Notes: generated by a model from the sequence alone, not told the origin. A DNA stretch of 64,000 nt from Paracoccus haematequi (GCA_945881965.1 CAMCVS010000001.1:477402-541401), one strand, 5' to 3'. Counted from the first letter of the stretch, positions 25,170 through 34,640 are shown. A program made the numbers and translations.

Positions 25170-26381
25170 ATGGCCTATCCCGCCTCTCGTCCCGCAGACA
25201 CCTATTCGCCGCTGTATTTCCTCGCCTCGCTTGGCGCGGGTGGTCTGGCGGTGACGTTCTTCATGTATCTGATGTTCTGGGTGCCGCATCCCGGACGTCC
25301 GGTGCCGATATTTGAGGATATCGCCGCCGTGTTCGCCAATGGCCCGCTGCTGTTGCAACTGTCCACCGGGATTGCCGTCGCAGGCATTGCCGTGCTGGCG
25401 TTCCTGAACGTGCAATACCTGATCTGGAACCTTGGCGCGCTTACGCGGTTCGCCAAGACTGATGCCTATGCCAAACTGCGCGCCGGGAACGGCGAAACCG
25501 CGCTGCTGGCCGCGCCGCTGGCCGCCGCGATGACGGTCAACGCGTTGTTCGTCGTGGGCCTGGTGTTCGTGCCAAAGCTGTGGACCGTGGTGGAATACCT
25601 GTTCCCGCTGGCGTTGGTGGCCTTTGTGGCGATCGGCATCTGGGCATTGATGCTGATCGGGGCGTTTCTGGGCCGGGTGTTGGGCAAGGGCGGCTTTGAC
25701 AGCCAGGCGAACAATTCCTTTGCGCAACTGATGCCCAGCTTCGCGCTGGCCATGGTGGCTGTCGGCCTGTCCGCACCGGCGTCCATGAGCGTGACGCCCC
25801 TGACCGTGGGTCTGGCCCTGATCCTGTCGGGCGTCTTTGGCACTATCGCGATCGTGTACGGCATCGCGATGCTGATGGTCGCGCTGCCTGCGATCTTCAA
25901 GAACGGCGTGGCGCGCGAAGCGGCCCCGACCCTGATGGTCATCGTGCCGATGCTGACGGTGCTGGGGATCATGGGCCTGCGACAGGCGCATGGCCTGCAC
26001 ACCACCTTTGACGCGCATGTCACCCCCGGTGAAACACTGCTGTTCCTGACCAAACTGCTGACAGCGCAGATTGCCGTGTTGGCGGCGGGAGTGCTGGTGT
26101 TGCGGCGGCAGGGCTATTTCACGGACTATGTCTGGGGCCGTAAGACCTCGGTGGGATCCTATGCGCTGGTCTGCCCCGGTGTGGCGCTGTCGGTGATGAT
26201 CCAGTTCTTCGTGAACAAGGGGCTGGTCGAGGCGGGCGTAATCGCCAAGTTCGGCACCGCCTATTGGGGGCTGACGGCCATCGCGCTTGTGGCACAGTTG
26301 GCCATGGTGGTGTTGGTGTGGCGGTTGAACCGGCAGCATTTCCGCGCCACCCCCATGGTTGCGCTGCAACCGGCAGAATGA
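25170..26381 (+). CDS. Polytopic membrane protein, possibly TsoY family
   Basis: A 403-residue protein with about ten membrane helices, starting SYSPLYF-like (DTYSPLYFLASLGAGGLAV) and containing LMFWVPHPGRPVPIFEDI and YFTDYVWGRKTSVGSYALVC. The layout recalls the TDT/TehA-like transporters. The wording resembles proteins I know as the 'TsoY family', whose function is not established; this name is from memory. The start at 25170 follows AAGGAG. Two SqrR/BigR-like operators overlap the promoter region, so a link to sulfide or persulfide metabolism is inferred. A terminator follows at 26397. Confidence 0.7.
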   Translation: MAYPASRPADTYSPLYFLASLGAGGLAVTFFMYLMFWVPHPGRPVPIFEDIAAVFANGPLLLQLSTGIAVAGIAVLAFLNVQYLIWNLGALTRFAKTDAYAKLRAGNGETALLAAPLAAAMTVNALFVVGLVFVPKLWTVVEYLFPLALVAFVAIGIWALMLIGAFLGRVLGKGGFDSQANNSFAQLMPSFALAMVAVGLSAPASMSVTPLTVGLALILSGVFGTIAIVYGIAMLMVALPAIFKNGVAREAAPTLMVIVPMLTVLGIMGLRQAHGLHTTFDAHVTPGETLLFLTKLLTAQIAVLAAGVLVLRRQGYFTDYVWGRKTSVGSYALVCPGVALSVMIQFFVNKGLVEAGVIAKFGTAYWGLTAIALVAQLAMVVLVWRLNRQHFRATPMVALQPAE

Positions 26382-26396
26382 CCTGAACCGACCAGG

Positions 26397-26430
26397 ACGG
26401 GCGGTCTGCATCCGCAGGCCGCCCGTTTGC
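26397..26430 (+). terminator. Hairpin terminator after the membrane-protein gene
   Basis: A 13-bp stem (ACGGGCGGTCTGC at 26397-26409 with GCAGGCCGCCCGT at 26414-26426, one G-T pair) and an ATCC loop. It is followed by TTGC, so the T-run is weak. Confidence 0.7.
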
Positions 26431-26515
26431 ATTTCTGCGGGGCTTGTTGCGCGGCGGGCGGCATGGTCAAATGATACGACTTACAGTCACCTTCAATGCG
26501 ACCGATCCCTGCGCC

Positions 26516-27289
26516 ATGCCGTTTCGTCCCGTCCAACCCGAAAAGATCAGCACGGCTGTCACCCGACAGATCGAACAATTGATCCTGCGTGGCATCCTGC
26601 GGCCCAGTGACCGCTTGCCGTCCGAGCGTGAATTGTCGGACCGGTTCGGGGTGTCACGCCCGTCGCTGCGCGAAGCGCTGGCGGATTTGCAGGAACGCGG
26701 CCTCTTGGTCAGCCGCGCCGGGTCGGGCGTGTTCGTGGCCGATGTGCTGGGATCGGCGTTTTCCCCCGCGCTGATCCAACTCTTCGCAGCGCATGACGAG
26801 GCGGTGTTCGACGCCATCGCGTTCCGCCGCGACATGGAAGGGCTGGCCGCCGAACGCGCCGCGCGGTTCGCGTCAGACACCGATTTGCAGGTGATCCAGA
26901 CCATCTTCGACAAGATGGAGGCCGCGCACCAGAAACGCGATCCGGCCGACGAAGCGCAGCATGACGCCGATTTTCATCTGGCGATCATCGAAGCAAGCCA
27001 CAATGTGATCATGCTGCACATGATGCGGTCGATGTATGACCTGCTGCGCGAAGGGGTTTTCTATAACCGGCAGGTGATGTTCAAACAGCGCCCGACGCGG
27101 GCGATCCTGCTGGACCAGCACCGGGCGATGAACGCCGCGTTGCAGGCGCGCGACCCGGAACAGGCCCGGGCGGCCGTTGTGGCGCATATGGACTACGTCG
27201 AAGGTGCGCTGCGCGACCAACGCCGCGCCGACCGCAACGAGGACATCGCCCAACTGCGCCACGCGCATGAGAAATCCCGCGAAATCTGA
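26516..27289 (+). CDS. GntR-family regulator, FadR/FCD subfamily
   Basis: A 257-residue transcriptional regulator. The N-terminal winged HTH has AVTRQIEQLILRGILRPSDR, LPSERELSDRFGVSRPSLRE and RAGSGVFVAD. The C-terminal FCD ligand domain has DFHLAIIEASHN and the metal-type histidines in LLDQHRAMNAAL and VVAHMDYVE. FadR-type members respond to organic or fatty acids. ATG at 26516 gives the usual N-terminus; an earlier ATG at 26471 is possible. No Shine-Dalgarno site is obvious. The target is unknown. It is separated from the ATP synthase genes by a bidirectional terminator. Confidence 0.9.
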   Translation: MPFRPVQPEKISTAVTRQIEQLILRGILRPSDRLPSERELSDRFGVSRPSLREALADLQERGLLVSRAGSGVFVADVLGSAFSPALIQLFAAHDEAVFDAIAFRRDMEGLAAERAARFASDTDLQVIQTIFDKMEAAHQKRDPADEAQHDADFHLAIIEASHNVIMLHMMRSMYDLLREGVFYNRQVMFKQRPTRAILLDQHRAMNAALQARDPEQARAAVVAHMDYVEGALRDQRRADRNEDIAQLRHAHEKSREI

Positions 27290-27303
27290 TCGGCAAACAT
27301 GAC

Positions 27304-27330
27304 AAAGCCCGCGCTGACGGCGCGGGCCTT
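27304..27330. terminator. Bidirectional terminator between GntR gene and ATP synthase operon
   Basis: GCCCGCGC (27307-27314) pairs with GCGCGGGC (27320-27327) around TGACG. Read on the minus strand it is followed by TTTGTC, ending the Fo operon; on the plus strand by CTTG. Confidence 0.75.
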
Positions 27331-27340
27331 GAAGGATGGA

Positions 27341-27904
27341 TCAGTGCAGCTTTGCGCCCACTTCGGCAATCGAGGCGTCGATCATCGCTGCGCCATTCTG
27401 GGCGGTCATGCCACGGGCCAGCACGTCGCGCGCCGCCGCAGTGGCCACGCCAATCGCCGCATCGCGCACCTGACGCACAGCGGCGGCTTCGGCAGAGGCC
27501 AGCTTTTCCTCGGCCCCGGCCAGACGGCGGGCGATGGACAGTTGCAGATCGGCCTTGGCCTTTTCGGCGGCCTTGTTCGCCTCGGCGCGCGCTTCGGTCA
27601 CGATGCGGTCGGCCTGTTCCTGCACCTCGCGCTTGCGGCGTTCGTAGGTGGACAGCAATTCCTGTGCCGCGTCACGCAGCGCGCGCGCCTCGGCCAGATC
27701 GGCGCGGATACCTTCGGCGCGCTTGTCCAGCATGCCCGCGATCATTGACGGCACCTTGAACCAGAACAGCACCGCGATGAACAGCAGGAACCCCAGCAGC
27801 ACCACGAAATCGGTGTTGCGCAACGAGATGAACGGGCCAGAGGCCGCAACGGCAGGCGATGCGGCAACCAGCGCGGCGAGTGTCACGATACGGCGCATTT
27901 GCAT
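27341..27904 (-). CDS. atpF: ATP synthase Fo subunit b
   Basis: A 187-residue peripheral-stalk subunit. It has an N-terminal hydrophobic stretch, a membrane helix (VVLLGFLLFIAVLFWFKVP) and a long charged coiled coil (DKRAEGIRADLAEARALRD). It starts at 27904, overlapping the b' stop (TGATG). A TTG a little upstream is less likely. The order I-a-c-b'-b, with F1 genes elsewhere, is typical of Rhodobacterales. The operon ends at the terminator just downstream. Confidence 0.95.
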   Translation of the reverse strand: MQMRRIVTLAALVAASPAVAASGPFISLRNTDFVVLLGFLLFIAVLFWFKVPSMIAGMLDKRAEGIRADLAEARALRDAAQELLSTYERRKREVQEQADRIVTEARAEANKAAEKAKADLQLSIARRLAGAEEKLASAEAAAVRQVRDAAIGVATAAARDVLARGMTAQNGAAMIDASIAEVGAKLH

Positions 27905-28443
27905 CAACCTTTCATCTGGGCCGCGACAGCGGCGGCGATTTCGGTGGCATCAGCCTTGCCACCCAAGGCGGCAACCAGGGCTTCGGTTGTGTCGGTGGCA
28001 ACCTGCGCGATGCTGTCGGTGGCCGAGCGGCGGATGGCGGCAATGGCGGCCTCGCCTTCGGCAGTGCGTTCGGCAATCTCGACATCGGCGCGGGCGATGG
28101 CGGCGTCGACCTCGGCCTGAATGGCGGCACGGGTTTGCGCGGCGATGCGACCGGCCTCTGCGCGGGCGGCGGCCAGCGCGGCGTCATAGGCTTTTTCCGC
28201 CTCCAGCGCGCGCTGCTTGAAATCATCTGCGGTGTTGAGATCCTTCAGAATGGTGTTCTGACGGTCTTCAAGAACGGCCCCGATACGCGGCAGCGCGATG
28301 CGTGACAGCACGACATAGATCACGACCAGCGTGACCATCAGCCAGAAAATCTGATTGCCCCAGGTGGTGAAATCAAGCTGCGGCATGCCGGGCGCTGTGA
28401 CTGCGCCATGCGCGGCATCGGCAGCGGGGGAAGTGGTCGCCAT
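27904..28443 (-). CDS. atpG: ATP synthase Fo subunit b'
   Basis: A 179-residue second stalk subunit, found in photosynthetic and related alphaproteobacteria. An N-terminal Ala-rich tail is followed by [21 protein letters not shown] (membrane helix) and the coiled coil [17 protein letters not shown]. The start at 28443 follows GGAGGA. It forms the heterodimeric stalk with the downstream b subunit, to which it is translationally coupled. The gene symbol for b' varies between atpG, atpX and atpF2. Confidence 0.93.
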   Translation of the reverse strand: MATTSPAADAAHGAVTAPGMPQLDFTTWGNQIFWLMVTLVVIYVVLSRIALPRIGAVLEDRQNTILKDLNTADDFKQRALEAEKAYDAALAAARAEAGRIAAQTRAAIQAEVDAAIARADVEIAERTAEGEAAIAAIRRSATDSIAQVATDTTEALVAALGGKADATEIAAAVAAQMKG

Positions 28444-28521
28444 GCTGTCCTCCGGGGACCGAGGGATGAATAGCGGGCAGACCCAAAGGCCCACCCGCGC
28501 GTAAGGATCAGATGTTGCGGA

Positions 28522-28746
28522 TCAGACCGCGAACATCAGCAGCAGCGCCACCAGGAACGAGAAGATGCCCAGGGCTTCGGCAAATGCGATGCCGATGAAC
28601 AGGGTTGCGGTCTGCGATGCAGCAGCCGACGGGTTGCGCAGCGCGCCTGCCAGGAAATTGGCGGCCACGTTGCCGACGCCGAGCGCCGCGATGCCCGTGC
28701 CCATGCCAGCCAGGCCAGCGCCGATGTGTGCGAGATTGCCTTCCAT
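28522..28746 (-). CDS. atpE: ATP synthase Fo subunit c
   Basis: A 74-residue proteolipid that forms the rotor ring. It has two helices, [17 protein letters not shown] and the second with the proton-binding E57 ([13 protein letters not shown]), joined by the polar loop ALRNPSAA. The start at 28746 follows AAGGAG. The site looks proton-type rather than sodium-type, since it lacks the sodium-ligand glutamine and serine pattern; this is inference. Confidence 0.96.
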   Translation of the reverse strand: MEGNLAHIGAGLAGMGTGIAALGVGNVAANFLAGALRNPSAAASQTATLFIGIAFAEALGIFSFLVALLLMFAV

Positions 28747-28822
28747 GGTGGTGTCTCCTTGAGATTGGAAGTTGCTTGATTGAGGTCGTTTGGTCGTCAG
28801 ACGGGCACAGCGCCCGCCGTCA

Positions 28823-29572
28823 TCAGTGTCCGGGGTGCAGCGCATCCTTCAGATACACGCAGGTCAGGATGGTAAATACGTAGGCCTGAATGAAGGCCAC
28901 CAGCACCTCAATGCCATACATCGCGGTGATGGCCAGGATGGACACCGGGCTGACCACGGCCAGCGCCGCGAACCCGGCGAACACCTTGATCACGGCGTGA
29001 CCGGCCATCACGTTCCCGGCCAGACGAATGGAATGGCTCACAGGGCGCACGAAGTAAGACACCAGTTCGATGATCGCCAGCACCGGGCGCAGCGCCAGCG
29101 GGGCCGAGGTCACCCAGAACAGTTCCAGAAAATGCACGCCGTTCTTGATGAAACCGACGATGGTCACCGTCAGGAATACCAACAGCGCCAGCACGATGGT
29201 CACCGCGAAATGCGAGGTCGTGGTAAAGGACATCGGGATCAGGCCAAGGAAGTTCGAGAACACGATGAACAGGAACAGCGTCATCACATAAGGAAAGAAT
29301 TTCACCGCATCCTTGCCCGCCACATCCTCGACCATCTTGTAGATGAACCCGTAGGCCAACTCTGCAACCGACTGGATCCGCGAGGGGATCGTGGCGCGGC
29401 CCGTGGTGCCGAACACCATCAGCGCGATCACGCACAGCGCGGCCAGACCCATCCACAGGGTGACGTTGGTGGGGGTGTACCAATGAATGACATCGCCGAA
29501 CAACGGCTTGACGATGAACTGGTCCATCGGGTGAAACACCAACCCGGTGCCGCTTTCTGCCTCAGTCGCCAT
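28823..29572 (-). CDS. atpB: ATP synthase Fo subunit a
   Basis: The 249-residue stator subunit with proton half-channels. It has five or more membrane helices and the essential arginine motif [20 protein letters not shown], plus [16 protein letters not shown] and [17 protein letters not shown] near the end. It overlaps the atpI stop by 11 bp and precedes atpE by 76 bp. Confidence 0.97.
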   Translation of the reverse strand: MATEAESGTGLVFHPMDQFIVKPLFGDVIHWYTPTNVTLWMGLAALCVIALMVFGTTGRATIPSRIQSVAELAYGFIYKMVEDVAGKDAVKFFPYVMTLFLFIVFSNFLGLIPMSFTTTSHFAVTIVLALLVFLTVTIVGFIKNGVHFLELFWVTSAPLALRPVLAIIELVSYFVRPVSHSIRLAGNVMAGHAVIKVFAGFAALAVVSPVSILAITAMYGIEVLVAFIQAYVFTILTCVYLKDALHPGH

Positions 29573-29948
29573 TCTGATCCCTCGCCCCGTCTGCGTTCCG
29601 TGCCGTGCCCTGCGGCCCAGCGGTCTCTGTCTTGTGCGGGTGACCCGCCTGCGCCGCCGCTTCGATCTCGCGCGCGGTGCGCATCATCGTCTGGATGCCC
29701 GCCGCCAGACCGACCAGCGTGAACACCACCATCAGAAACGGCAGTGTGCCAAAGGCAACATCAAGCCCGTATCCGATGCCGAAACCGATCCCCAGACCAG
29801 CCACCAATTCCGTCACCATGCGCCAGGCCACGCTGGCCGCCGAATAGTGGTCGTCCTGCCGGGGCGCCTCTTGCAGATGCTGCTTCTTGGCGGCGGCGAT
29901 CCGCGCTTCCAGCGCCGCAATCTGCCGCCGTTCATTGGCGTCCTGCAT
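29562..29948 (-). CDS. atpI: ATP synthase protein I
   Basis: A 128-residue accessory protein with an N-terminal coiled region ([20 protein letters not shown]) and two membrane helices ([20 protein letters not shown] and [17 protein letters not shown]). It helps assemble the c ring or Mg uptake in other bacteria. The start at 29948 follows a GGGGAT site. A longer in-frame extension upstream is not needed. It is the first gene of the Fo operon; the promoter must lie in the 201-bp gap up to the ArsR gene, in which no clear -35/-10 was found. Confidence 0.9.
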   Translation of the reverse strand: MQDANERRQIAALEARIAAAKKQHLQEAPRQDDHYSAASVAWRMVTELVAGLGIGFGIGYGLDVAFGTLPFLMVVFTLVGLAAGIQTMMRTAREIEAAAQAGHPHKTETAGPQGTARNADGARDQNGD

Positions 29949-30102
29949 GGGGCGATCCCCTTTCGTTGCCGTGGTGCTAATGGCTGACCGGCCCGGAGTC
30001 AAGCGTGGCCGCAGCGCAGCATTTCTGACGCAAGCTGTTGGTTTTATTCGGCTTTCACCGCGCCGTCATATTGGCCGCGCGCCATGCCGCCTTGTTGCTC
30101 AT

Positions 30103-30118
30103 TCAACCATCCGGTTGA
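30103..30118. promoter_or_regulatory. Probable ArsR autoregulatory operator
   Basis: TCAACCATCCGGTTGA is a perfect 6-bp inverted repeat with a 4-bp spacer, 31 bp before the ArsR start codon. That is a usual position for self-repression by ArsR-type proteins. Confidence 0.55.
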
Positions 30119-30149
30119 CGGTTTCCCAGCAATTGCGCAGGGTTGGCGG

Positions 30150-30506
30150 ATGGAACATACGCCGCTCTCGCCGCTGGATGCCGTTTTCGCCGCCCTGTCG
30201 GACCCGACACGGCGCGCGATCCTGACCATGCTGCTGGAAGACGACATGGCCGTGACCGATGTGGCCGAACCCTTCGCGATGAGCCTTGCCGCGATTTCCA
30301 AGCATCTGAGTGTGCTGGCCGATGCGGGCCTGATCAGTCAGGAAAAGCGTGGCCGGGTGAAATGGTGCAAGCTGGAACCGGACGCGCTGCGCGAGGCATC
30401 GGTGTGGATGCAGGGGTTCGGCATGATGGGGGCGCTGGATCTGGAAGGGTTCGAGCGGTTTCTGGCCGTGGAACTGCGCGCGCCCGATCACGACCCGCCG
30501 CCCTGA
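30150..30506 (+). CDS. ArsR-family winged-helix regulator
   Basis: A 118-residue repressor-like protein with DAVFAALSDPTRRAILTML and the recognition region MSLAAISKHLSVLADAGLI, then the wing EKRGRVKWCKLE. It lacks the metal-binding cysteines of true arsenic or zinc sensors and resembles the group that partners SRPBCC proteins. No such partner is adjacent; the next gene is a fasciclin protein. The start at 30150 gives a domain of normal length. A perfect palindrome lies just upstream. Confidence 0.88.
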   Translation: MEHTPLSPLDAVFAALSDPTRRAILTMLLEDDMAVTDVAEPFAMSLAAISKHLSVLADAGLISQEKRGRVKWCKLEPDALREASVWMQGFGMMGALDLEGFERFLAVELRAPDHDPPP

Positions 30507-30603
30507 TCATCACGCTATCGCGAGCGGCGGCAACTTTGCCCCCTGCCCCGGCGTTCCTTTGGCACTGGACGCGATGACGCGTTCCCAACCCGAGGAACCC
30601 CAG

Positions 30604-31158
30604 ATGACACATTCCGCCCGCAATATCCTGCTTGCCGCCGCCATCATCGGCGCAGGTCTGCCCGCCCATGCCGAAAACCCGACTGTCGGCGGCGCGGCCA
30701 TGTTCGAATCGAAGAACATCATTGAAAACGCGGTCAATTCCGCTGATCACACCACGCTGGTGGCCGCCGTCAAGGCCGCCGGTCTGGTCGATGCGCTGCA
30801 ATCGCCGGGGCCGTTCACCGTGTTCGCGCCGGTGAATGCCGCCTTTGCCGCCCTGCCCGCCGGCACCGTGGACACGCTGTTGATGCCGGAAAACAAGCCG
30901 ACCCTGACCAAGGTGCTGACCGCGCATGTCGTCGCGGGCAACCTGTCGGGCGCGGATATCATGCGCCGCGCCAAGGCAAGCAGCGACGGATATTTCCACA
31001 TGCAAACCCTGTCGGGCGATGCGCTGTCGGCCACCGTGCGCGGGCGCAACCTGTACATCGTGGATGAAAGCGGCAACGCGTCCCAGGTCACCATTGGCGA
31101 CGTGAACCAGTCAAACGGCGTCATCCACGTCGTGAACACCGTGCTGCTGCCGAAATAA
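30604..31158 (+). CDS. Secreted fasciclin-domain protein
   Basis: A 184-residue protein with a signal peptide (MTHSARNILLAAAIIGAGL, cleavage after PAHA near residue 23) and one FAS1 domain. Typical stretches are HTTLVAAVKAAGLVDALQ, GPFTVFAPVNAAFAAL, VLTAHVVAGNL and SNGVIHVVNTVLLPK. Such domains act in adhesion or matrix binding. ATG at 30604, after GAGGA, was chosen over an earlier TTG at 30559 that would obscure the signal peptide. A terminator follows. Confidence 0.92.
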   Translation: MTHSARNILLAAAIIGAGLPAHAENPTVGGAAMFESKNIIENAVNSADHTTLVAAVKAAGLVDALQSPGPFTVFAPVNAAFAALPAGTVDTLLMPENKPTLTKVLTAHVVAGNLSGADIMRRAKASSDGYFHMQTLSGDALSATVRGRNLYIVDESGNASQVTIGDVNQSNGVIHVVNTVLLPK

Positions 31159-31176
31159 TCGGCGGCGGCGCGGCGG

Positions 31177-31215
31177 CAGCCCCGGCCTGTGCCAATCCTG
31201 GTCGGGGCTGTTTTT
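31177..31215 (+). terminator. Intrinsic terminator after the fasciclin gene
   Basis: CAGCCCCG (31177-31184) pairs with CGGGGCTG (31203-31210), followed by T5 (31211-31215). The loop is 18 nt and may fold further. Confidence 0.7.
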
Positions 31216-31295
31216 GCAGGACGCAGACGATGCCAAGCCTTGAGCCACGCCCGTCGCTGCATTAACCTTTGGGCGAAATCCAACGGGGTGACGCC

Positions 31296-32720
31296 ATGCT
31301 GCGCAGAACGGCCTTCAGCGTTATGTTCGCCCTGCTCGCGCTGTTCTGGACCCCGCCTGTGGCGGCGCAAGGCATTGATCCACTGCTGGCGCGGGAATTT
31401 GACGCGCGCGACTATGCCAGCTCCGAATTGCGGCTGCTGCAATGGGCGCTGTCACTGTCGGGCGATTACAACGGCTTGCTGGACGGCAAATGGGGCAAGC
31501 GCAGCCAGACCGCGCTGGAACGCTATAGTTTCCGCGAATTCGAGGACCGCCCGCGCAACCTGCATCTGCCGGTGTTGGCGGTGTCACTGGTCAACGGGTT
31601 GCGCGATGATGGCTGGCAGTTTTCCGGGCATCCCGGATTTGGCGGGTCGATGCTGTTTCCAACAAAGACCGCCGTGCAACAGCGCGCGTCGGGGTCGTTC
31701 CAGAACTGGCAGCATACGACATCCTCACTGCGCTATGGGTTTGCCCTGACGACGGGCGATGCGCTGGACGGGTTTCACCGCTTTGTCGCCGACCTTGGCC
31801 CGTTACAGGAACCGATCTATTGGGTGCGCCGCGCCGACCGGGTGGTGACATCTGCCGTGCTGCGGTCGGGCGAACGGGTCTATATGCGGTCCGATCCGGT
31901 GGGGCGGCTGTGGCGCACGGTGGTGCTGCGCGCCGAATATCAGGATCGCAACCTGTTGGCCGCTGTGGCCGCCAGCATTTCGGGCGATGCGCCGCTGCCG
32001 CTGTATCTGCCAGAAAATGGCCAGTTGCAGCGCGTGATGAACCGCCTGTCGGCCGAGATTGACCGCGAGAACGCCGTGGACAAGCCCCCCGCGCCTGCAC
32101 CTGCGCCACAAGTGTCGGGCCGGTCCGGGTCGGGGTCCGGGTTTCTGGTCACGCTGGACGGCCTGGGTCTGACCAACCAGCATGTGGTCGAAGGCTGCGG
32201 GCGATTGATGGTGAACGGGCAACCGGCCACGGTCACCGCGCAATCCGAAACATTCGATCTGGCGCTGATCCGGTTGACGGCGCCGGCGGGCCTGCGTCCG
32301 GCGATATTCGCCGACCGGCCTGCGGCGCTGAACGCCGATGTGGTGGTGGCGGGGTTCCCGTTCGCCGGGGTGCTGGAAGGGCTGAACGTCACGCGCGGCG
32401 CGGTGTCATCATCCAAGGGGCTGGCGGGCGATGACATCAACATCCAGATTTCGGCCCCGGTGCAGCCCGGCAATTCCGGCGGGCCGCTGTTGAACGAATA
32501 CGGTCAGGTCGCCGGCGTCGTCGTGGCCAAGCTGCGCGAGGCGGCGGGCAGTCCTGCACCCGAGAACGTGAATTTCGCGGTGGCGGGCGAGATTGCCAAG
32601 CTGTTCCTGGCGCGCAACGGCGTGGTGCCGCAGATTGCTGGCCCGACGGAAAGGCTCGATGGCGCAACGCTGGGTCAGGTGGCAACCGCGATCACATTCC
32701 TTGTGGAATGTTTCCCCTAA
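31296..32720 (+). CDS. Exported trypsin-like serine protease
   Basis: A 474-residue protein with a signal peptide (MLRRTAFSVMFALLALF, cleavage near AAQG). Residues 30-70 look like a peptidoglycan-binding_1-like repeat (LLQWALSLSGDYNGLLDGKW, SQTALERY). The C-terminal half is a chymotrypsin-fold protease with H296 (TNQHVVEG), D321 (FDLALI) and S394 (QPGNSGGPLLNEYG). No PDZ domain is visible. It probably acts in the periplasm in envelope quality control. A TTG at 31269 is an alternative but less likely start. The final stop lies inside an inverted repeat shared with the LysR gene. Confidence 0.88.
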   Translation: MLRRTAFSVMFALLALFWTPPVAAQGIDPLLAREFDARDYASSELRLLQWALSLSGDYNGLLDGKWGKRSQTALERYSFREFEDRPRNLHLPVLAVSLVNGLRDDGWQFSGHPGFGGSMLFPTKTAVQQRASGSFQNWQHTTSSLRYGFALTTGDALDGFHRFVADLGPLQEPIYWVRRADRVVTSAVLRSGERVYMRSDPVGRLWRTVVLRAEYQDRNLLAAVAASISGDAPLPLYLPENGQLQRVMNRLSAEIDRENAVDKPPAPAPAPQVSGRSGSGSGFLVTLDGLGLTNQHVVEGCGRLMVNGQPATVTAQSETFDLALIRLTAPAGLRPAIFADRPAALNADVVVAGFPFAGVLEGLNVTRGAVSSSKGLAGDDINIQISAPVQPGNSGGPLLNEYGQVAGVVVAKLREAAGSPAPENVNFAVAGEIAKLFLARNGVVPQIAGPTERLDGATLGQVATAITFLVECFP

Positions 32721-32734
32721 GCCTCAGGAAACAT
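32708..32734. terminator. Hairpin between convergent protease and LysR genes
   Basis: ATGTTTCC (32708-32715) and GGAAACAT (32727-32734) form an 8-bp perfect stem around an 11-nt loop. It covers the protease stop codon. There is no T-run, so termination is only possible. Confidence 0.4.
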
Positions 32735-32740
32735 GACGCC

Positions 32741-33619
32741 TCAGGCCCAGCCTGTCGCCGCGTCTTTCAGCACCTTCAGGAACGCCTGCACCTTGGCGGT
32801 GCGGTGCAGATCGACATGCGTGACCAGCCACAACGGCGCATCCCATTCCGGCAAGGGCGGGCTGATGGTCAAGAGATCGGGATGATCCGTGGCGACCTGC
32901 ACCGGCAGGAACCCGACGCCCAAACCCGCAAGCACCGCCGATTGCGCGGCGTGGCTGTCAGAGGTGCGCATTACGATGGCCTCGGGCGGCACGTTGTCCC
33001 ACATCCAGCGAAAGAACGGCGCGCGGGTGGTGCTGTCATCCTCGCCCACGAACCGATGCCCCGCCAGATCGTCCAGACCGGCGGGCAGGCCATGCCGGTC
33101 GGCGTAACCTTGGGTGCAATACAGCCCGTTGCGCAGGCGCAGGAACGGCTGCACCACATTATCGGGCTGATCGGGCACGTTGCCCGCGCGGATCGCCACA
33201 TGCGCCTCGCCATATTCCAGACGGAACAACCGGTTCCCGGTCAGATAGCGCAGGATCACCTGCGGATGATCGGCGCGGAAACGGCTGATCACCGGCATCA
33301 TGAGCCCGTTGAGTGTCGACAGCGCCGTGACCACCAATTCACCCGCCACACGGTCGCCCTGGCCTTTCAGGCGGCTGATCAACTGGGAAAACTGTTCATC
33401 CGTGGTGGCAGCGACCCGCAGCAGATCCTGTCCGGCCTCGGTGGGGGTATAGCCGCGCGCGTGGCGCTGGAACAGGCGCACCCCCAGCCGGGTTTCCAGC
33501 GCGTCGATATGGCGGATGACTGTGGCGTGATGCACGCCCAGCACCTCGGCCGCGCCTGACACGGTGCCAAGGCGGGCGACCTGATACGCGGTGCGGACCT
33601 CGTCCCAGTTATCCATCAT
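32741..33619 (-). CDS. LysR-family transcriptional regulator
   Basis: A 292-residue regulator with the N-terminal HTH VRTAYQVARLGTVSGAAEVL, HHATVIRHIDALETRLGVRLF and the PBP-like effector domain from about residue 90. The target is unknown. It lies 8 bp after trpA on the same strand and so is probably cotranscribed with it, although it does not resemble the divergent TrpI arrangement. The start may be 33619 or the next ATG (33616), which has better spacing to AAGGA. Confidence 0.9.
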   Translation of the reverse strand: MMDNWDEVRTAYQVARLGTVSGAAEVLGVHHATVIRHIDALETRLGVRLFQRHARGYTPTEAGQDLLRVAATTDEQFSQLISRLKGQGDRVAGELVVTALSTLNGLMMPVISRFRADHPQVILRYLTGNRLFRLEYGEAHVAIRAGNVPDQPDNVVQPFLRLRNGLYCTQGYADRHGLPAGLDDLAGHRFVGEDDSTTRAPFFRWMWDNVPPEAIVMRTSDSHAAQSAVLAGLGVGFLPVQVATDHPDLLTISPPLPEWDAPLWLVTHVDLHRTAKVQAFLKVLKDAATGWA

Positions 33620-33627
33620 GCGTTCCT

Positions 33628-34419
33628 TCAGGCGGAATGGGCCCCGTCCGCCAGCCCTTTGACAAAGGCCAGCACCTGATCCACCGATTTGCCCGCCGCG
33701 ATTTCGGCCACGATGGCCGATCCGACGACACAGCCATCAGCGATCCCCGCGATATCGCGGGCGTTATCTGGGGTGCGGATGCCAAAGCCCACAATGACAG
33801 GCAGGTCGGTGGCCGCCTTGATCCGCGCCACTTCGGGGGCGACATGTGCCGCTTCGGCGGCTGCCGCCCCGGTGATCCCGGTGATCGAGACGTAATAGAC
33901 AAACCCGCTGGTGTTTTGCAGCACCGTGGGCAGGCGTTTGGCATCCGTGGTGGGCGTTGCCAGCCGGATGAAATTCAGCCCCGCCGCCTGCGCGGGCAGG
34001 CACAATTCGTCATCCTCTTCGGGCGGCAGATCGACGACGATCAATCCGTCGATGCCCGCCGCCTTGGCATCGGCCAAGAAACGGTCCACGCCGCGCGAAT
34101 AGATCGGGTTGTAATAGCCCATCAGCACGATGGGGGTCGTGGTATCCGTCGCGCGAAAGGCCGCGACCATGTCCAGCGTCATCTGCAGGGTCTGCCCGCC
34201 TTCCAGCGCGCGTTGGCCTGCCAGTTGGATCGTCGGGCCATCCGCCATCGGATCGGTGAAGGGCATGCCCAGTTCAATCACATCCACACCCGCGCCCGGC
34301 ATCCCCTGCATGATCGCGAGCGAGGTCGCCATGTCGGGATCGCCCGCCATCATGTAGGCGACAAAGCCTTTTTTGCCTTCGGCCCGCAGGGCGGCGAATT
34401 TTGCGTCGATCCGTGTCAT
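33628..34419 (-). CDS. trpA: Tryptophan synthase alpha subunit
   Basis: It cleaves indole-3-glycerol phosphate to indole, which is passed to TrpB. The 263-residue TIM barrel shows [44 protein letters not shown] and [11 protein letters not shown]. The catalytic acids are the Glu in ELGMPF and the Asp in the VVDLPPEE loop. Two in-frame ATGs exist, 34425 and 34419; the second has better spacing to AAGGG. trpB is not adjacent downstream; it may lie elsewhere. Confidence 0.96.
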   Translation of the reverse strand: MTRIDAKFAALRAEGKKGFVAYMMAGDPDMATSLAIMQGMPGAGVDVIELGMPFTDPMADGPTIQLAGQRALEGGQTLQMTLDMVAAFRATDTTTPIVLMGYYNPIYSRGVDRFLADAKAAGIDGLIVVDLPPEEDDELCLPAQAAGLNFIRLATPTTDAKRLPTVLQNTSGFVYYVSITGITGAAAAEAAHVAPEVARIKAATDLPVIVGFGIRTPDNARDIAGIADGCVVGSAIVAEIAAGKSVDQVLAFVKGLADGAHSA

Positions 34420-34497
34420 GGTCATCCCTTGCGTGTGGTTCCGCCTGATCTGCCCGAATGGCGCGGCAAAGGCAACGGTCGAGGGGGCGGTGAGGGC

Positions 34498-34575
34498 AGA
34501 GGGGGCGCTGCCCCCGCCCTGCGGGCCCCCGGAACACGTCCGGGGTTCCCCGGAGTATTTCGGGCAAGATGAAAG
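34498..34575 (+). repeat. Interspersed palindromic element, copy B
   Basis: AGAGGGGGCGCTGCCCCC at the left and CCCCGGAGTATTT then GGGCAAGATGAAAG at the right, with a different hairpin centre (CCCCCGGAACACGTCCGGGG). It fills the 215-bp gap between divergent trpA and ychF. Confidence 0.8.
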
Positions 34576-34640
34576 GGACGCCCTGCTTGCACCGCAAGGC
34601 CTGCGCCGCTATTGCCGGAGAAAATGCTGTGGAGGCGCGC

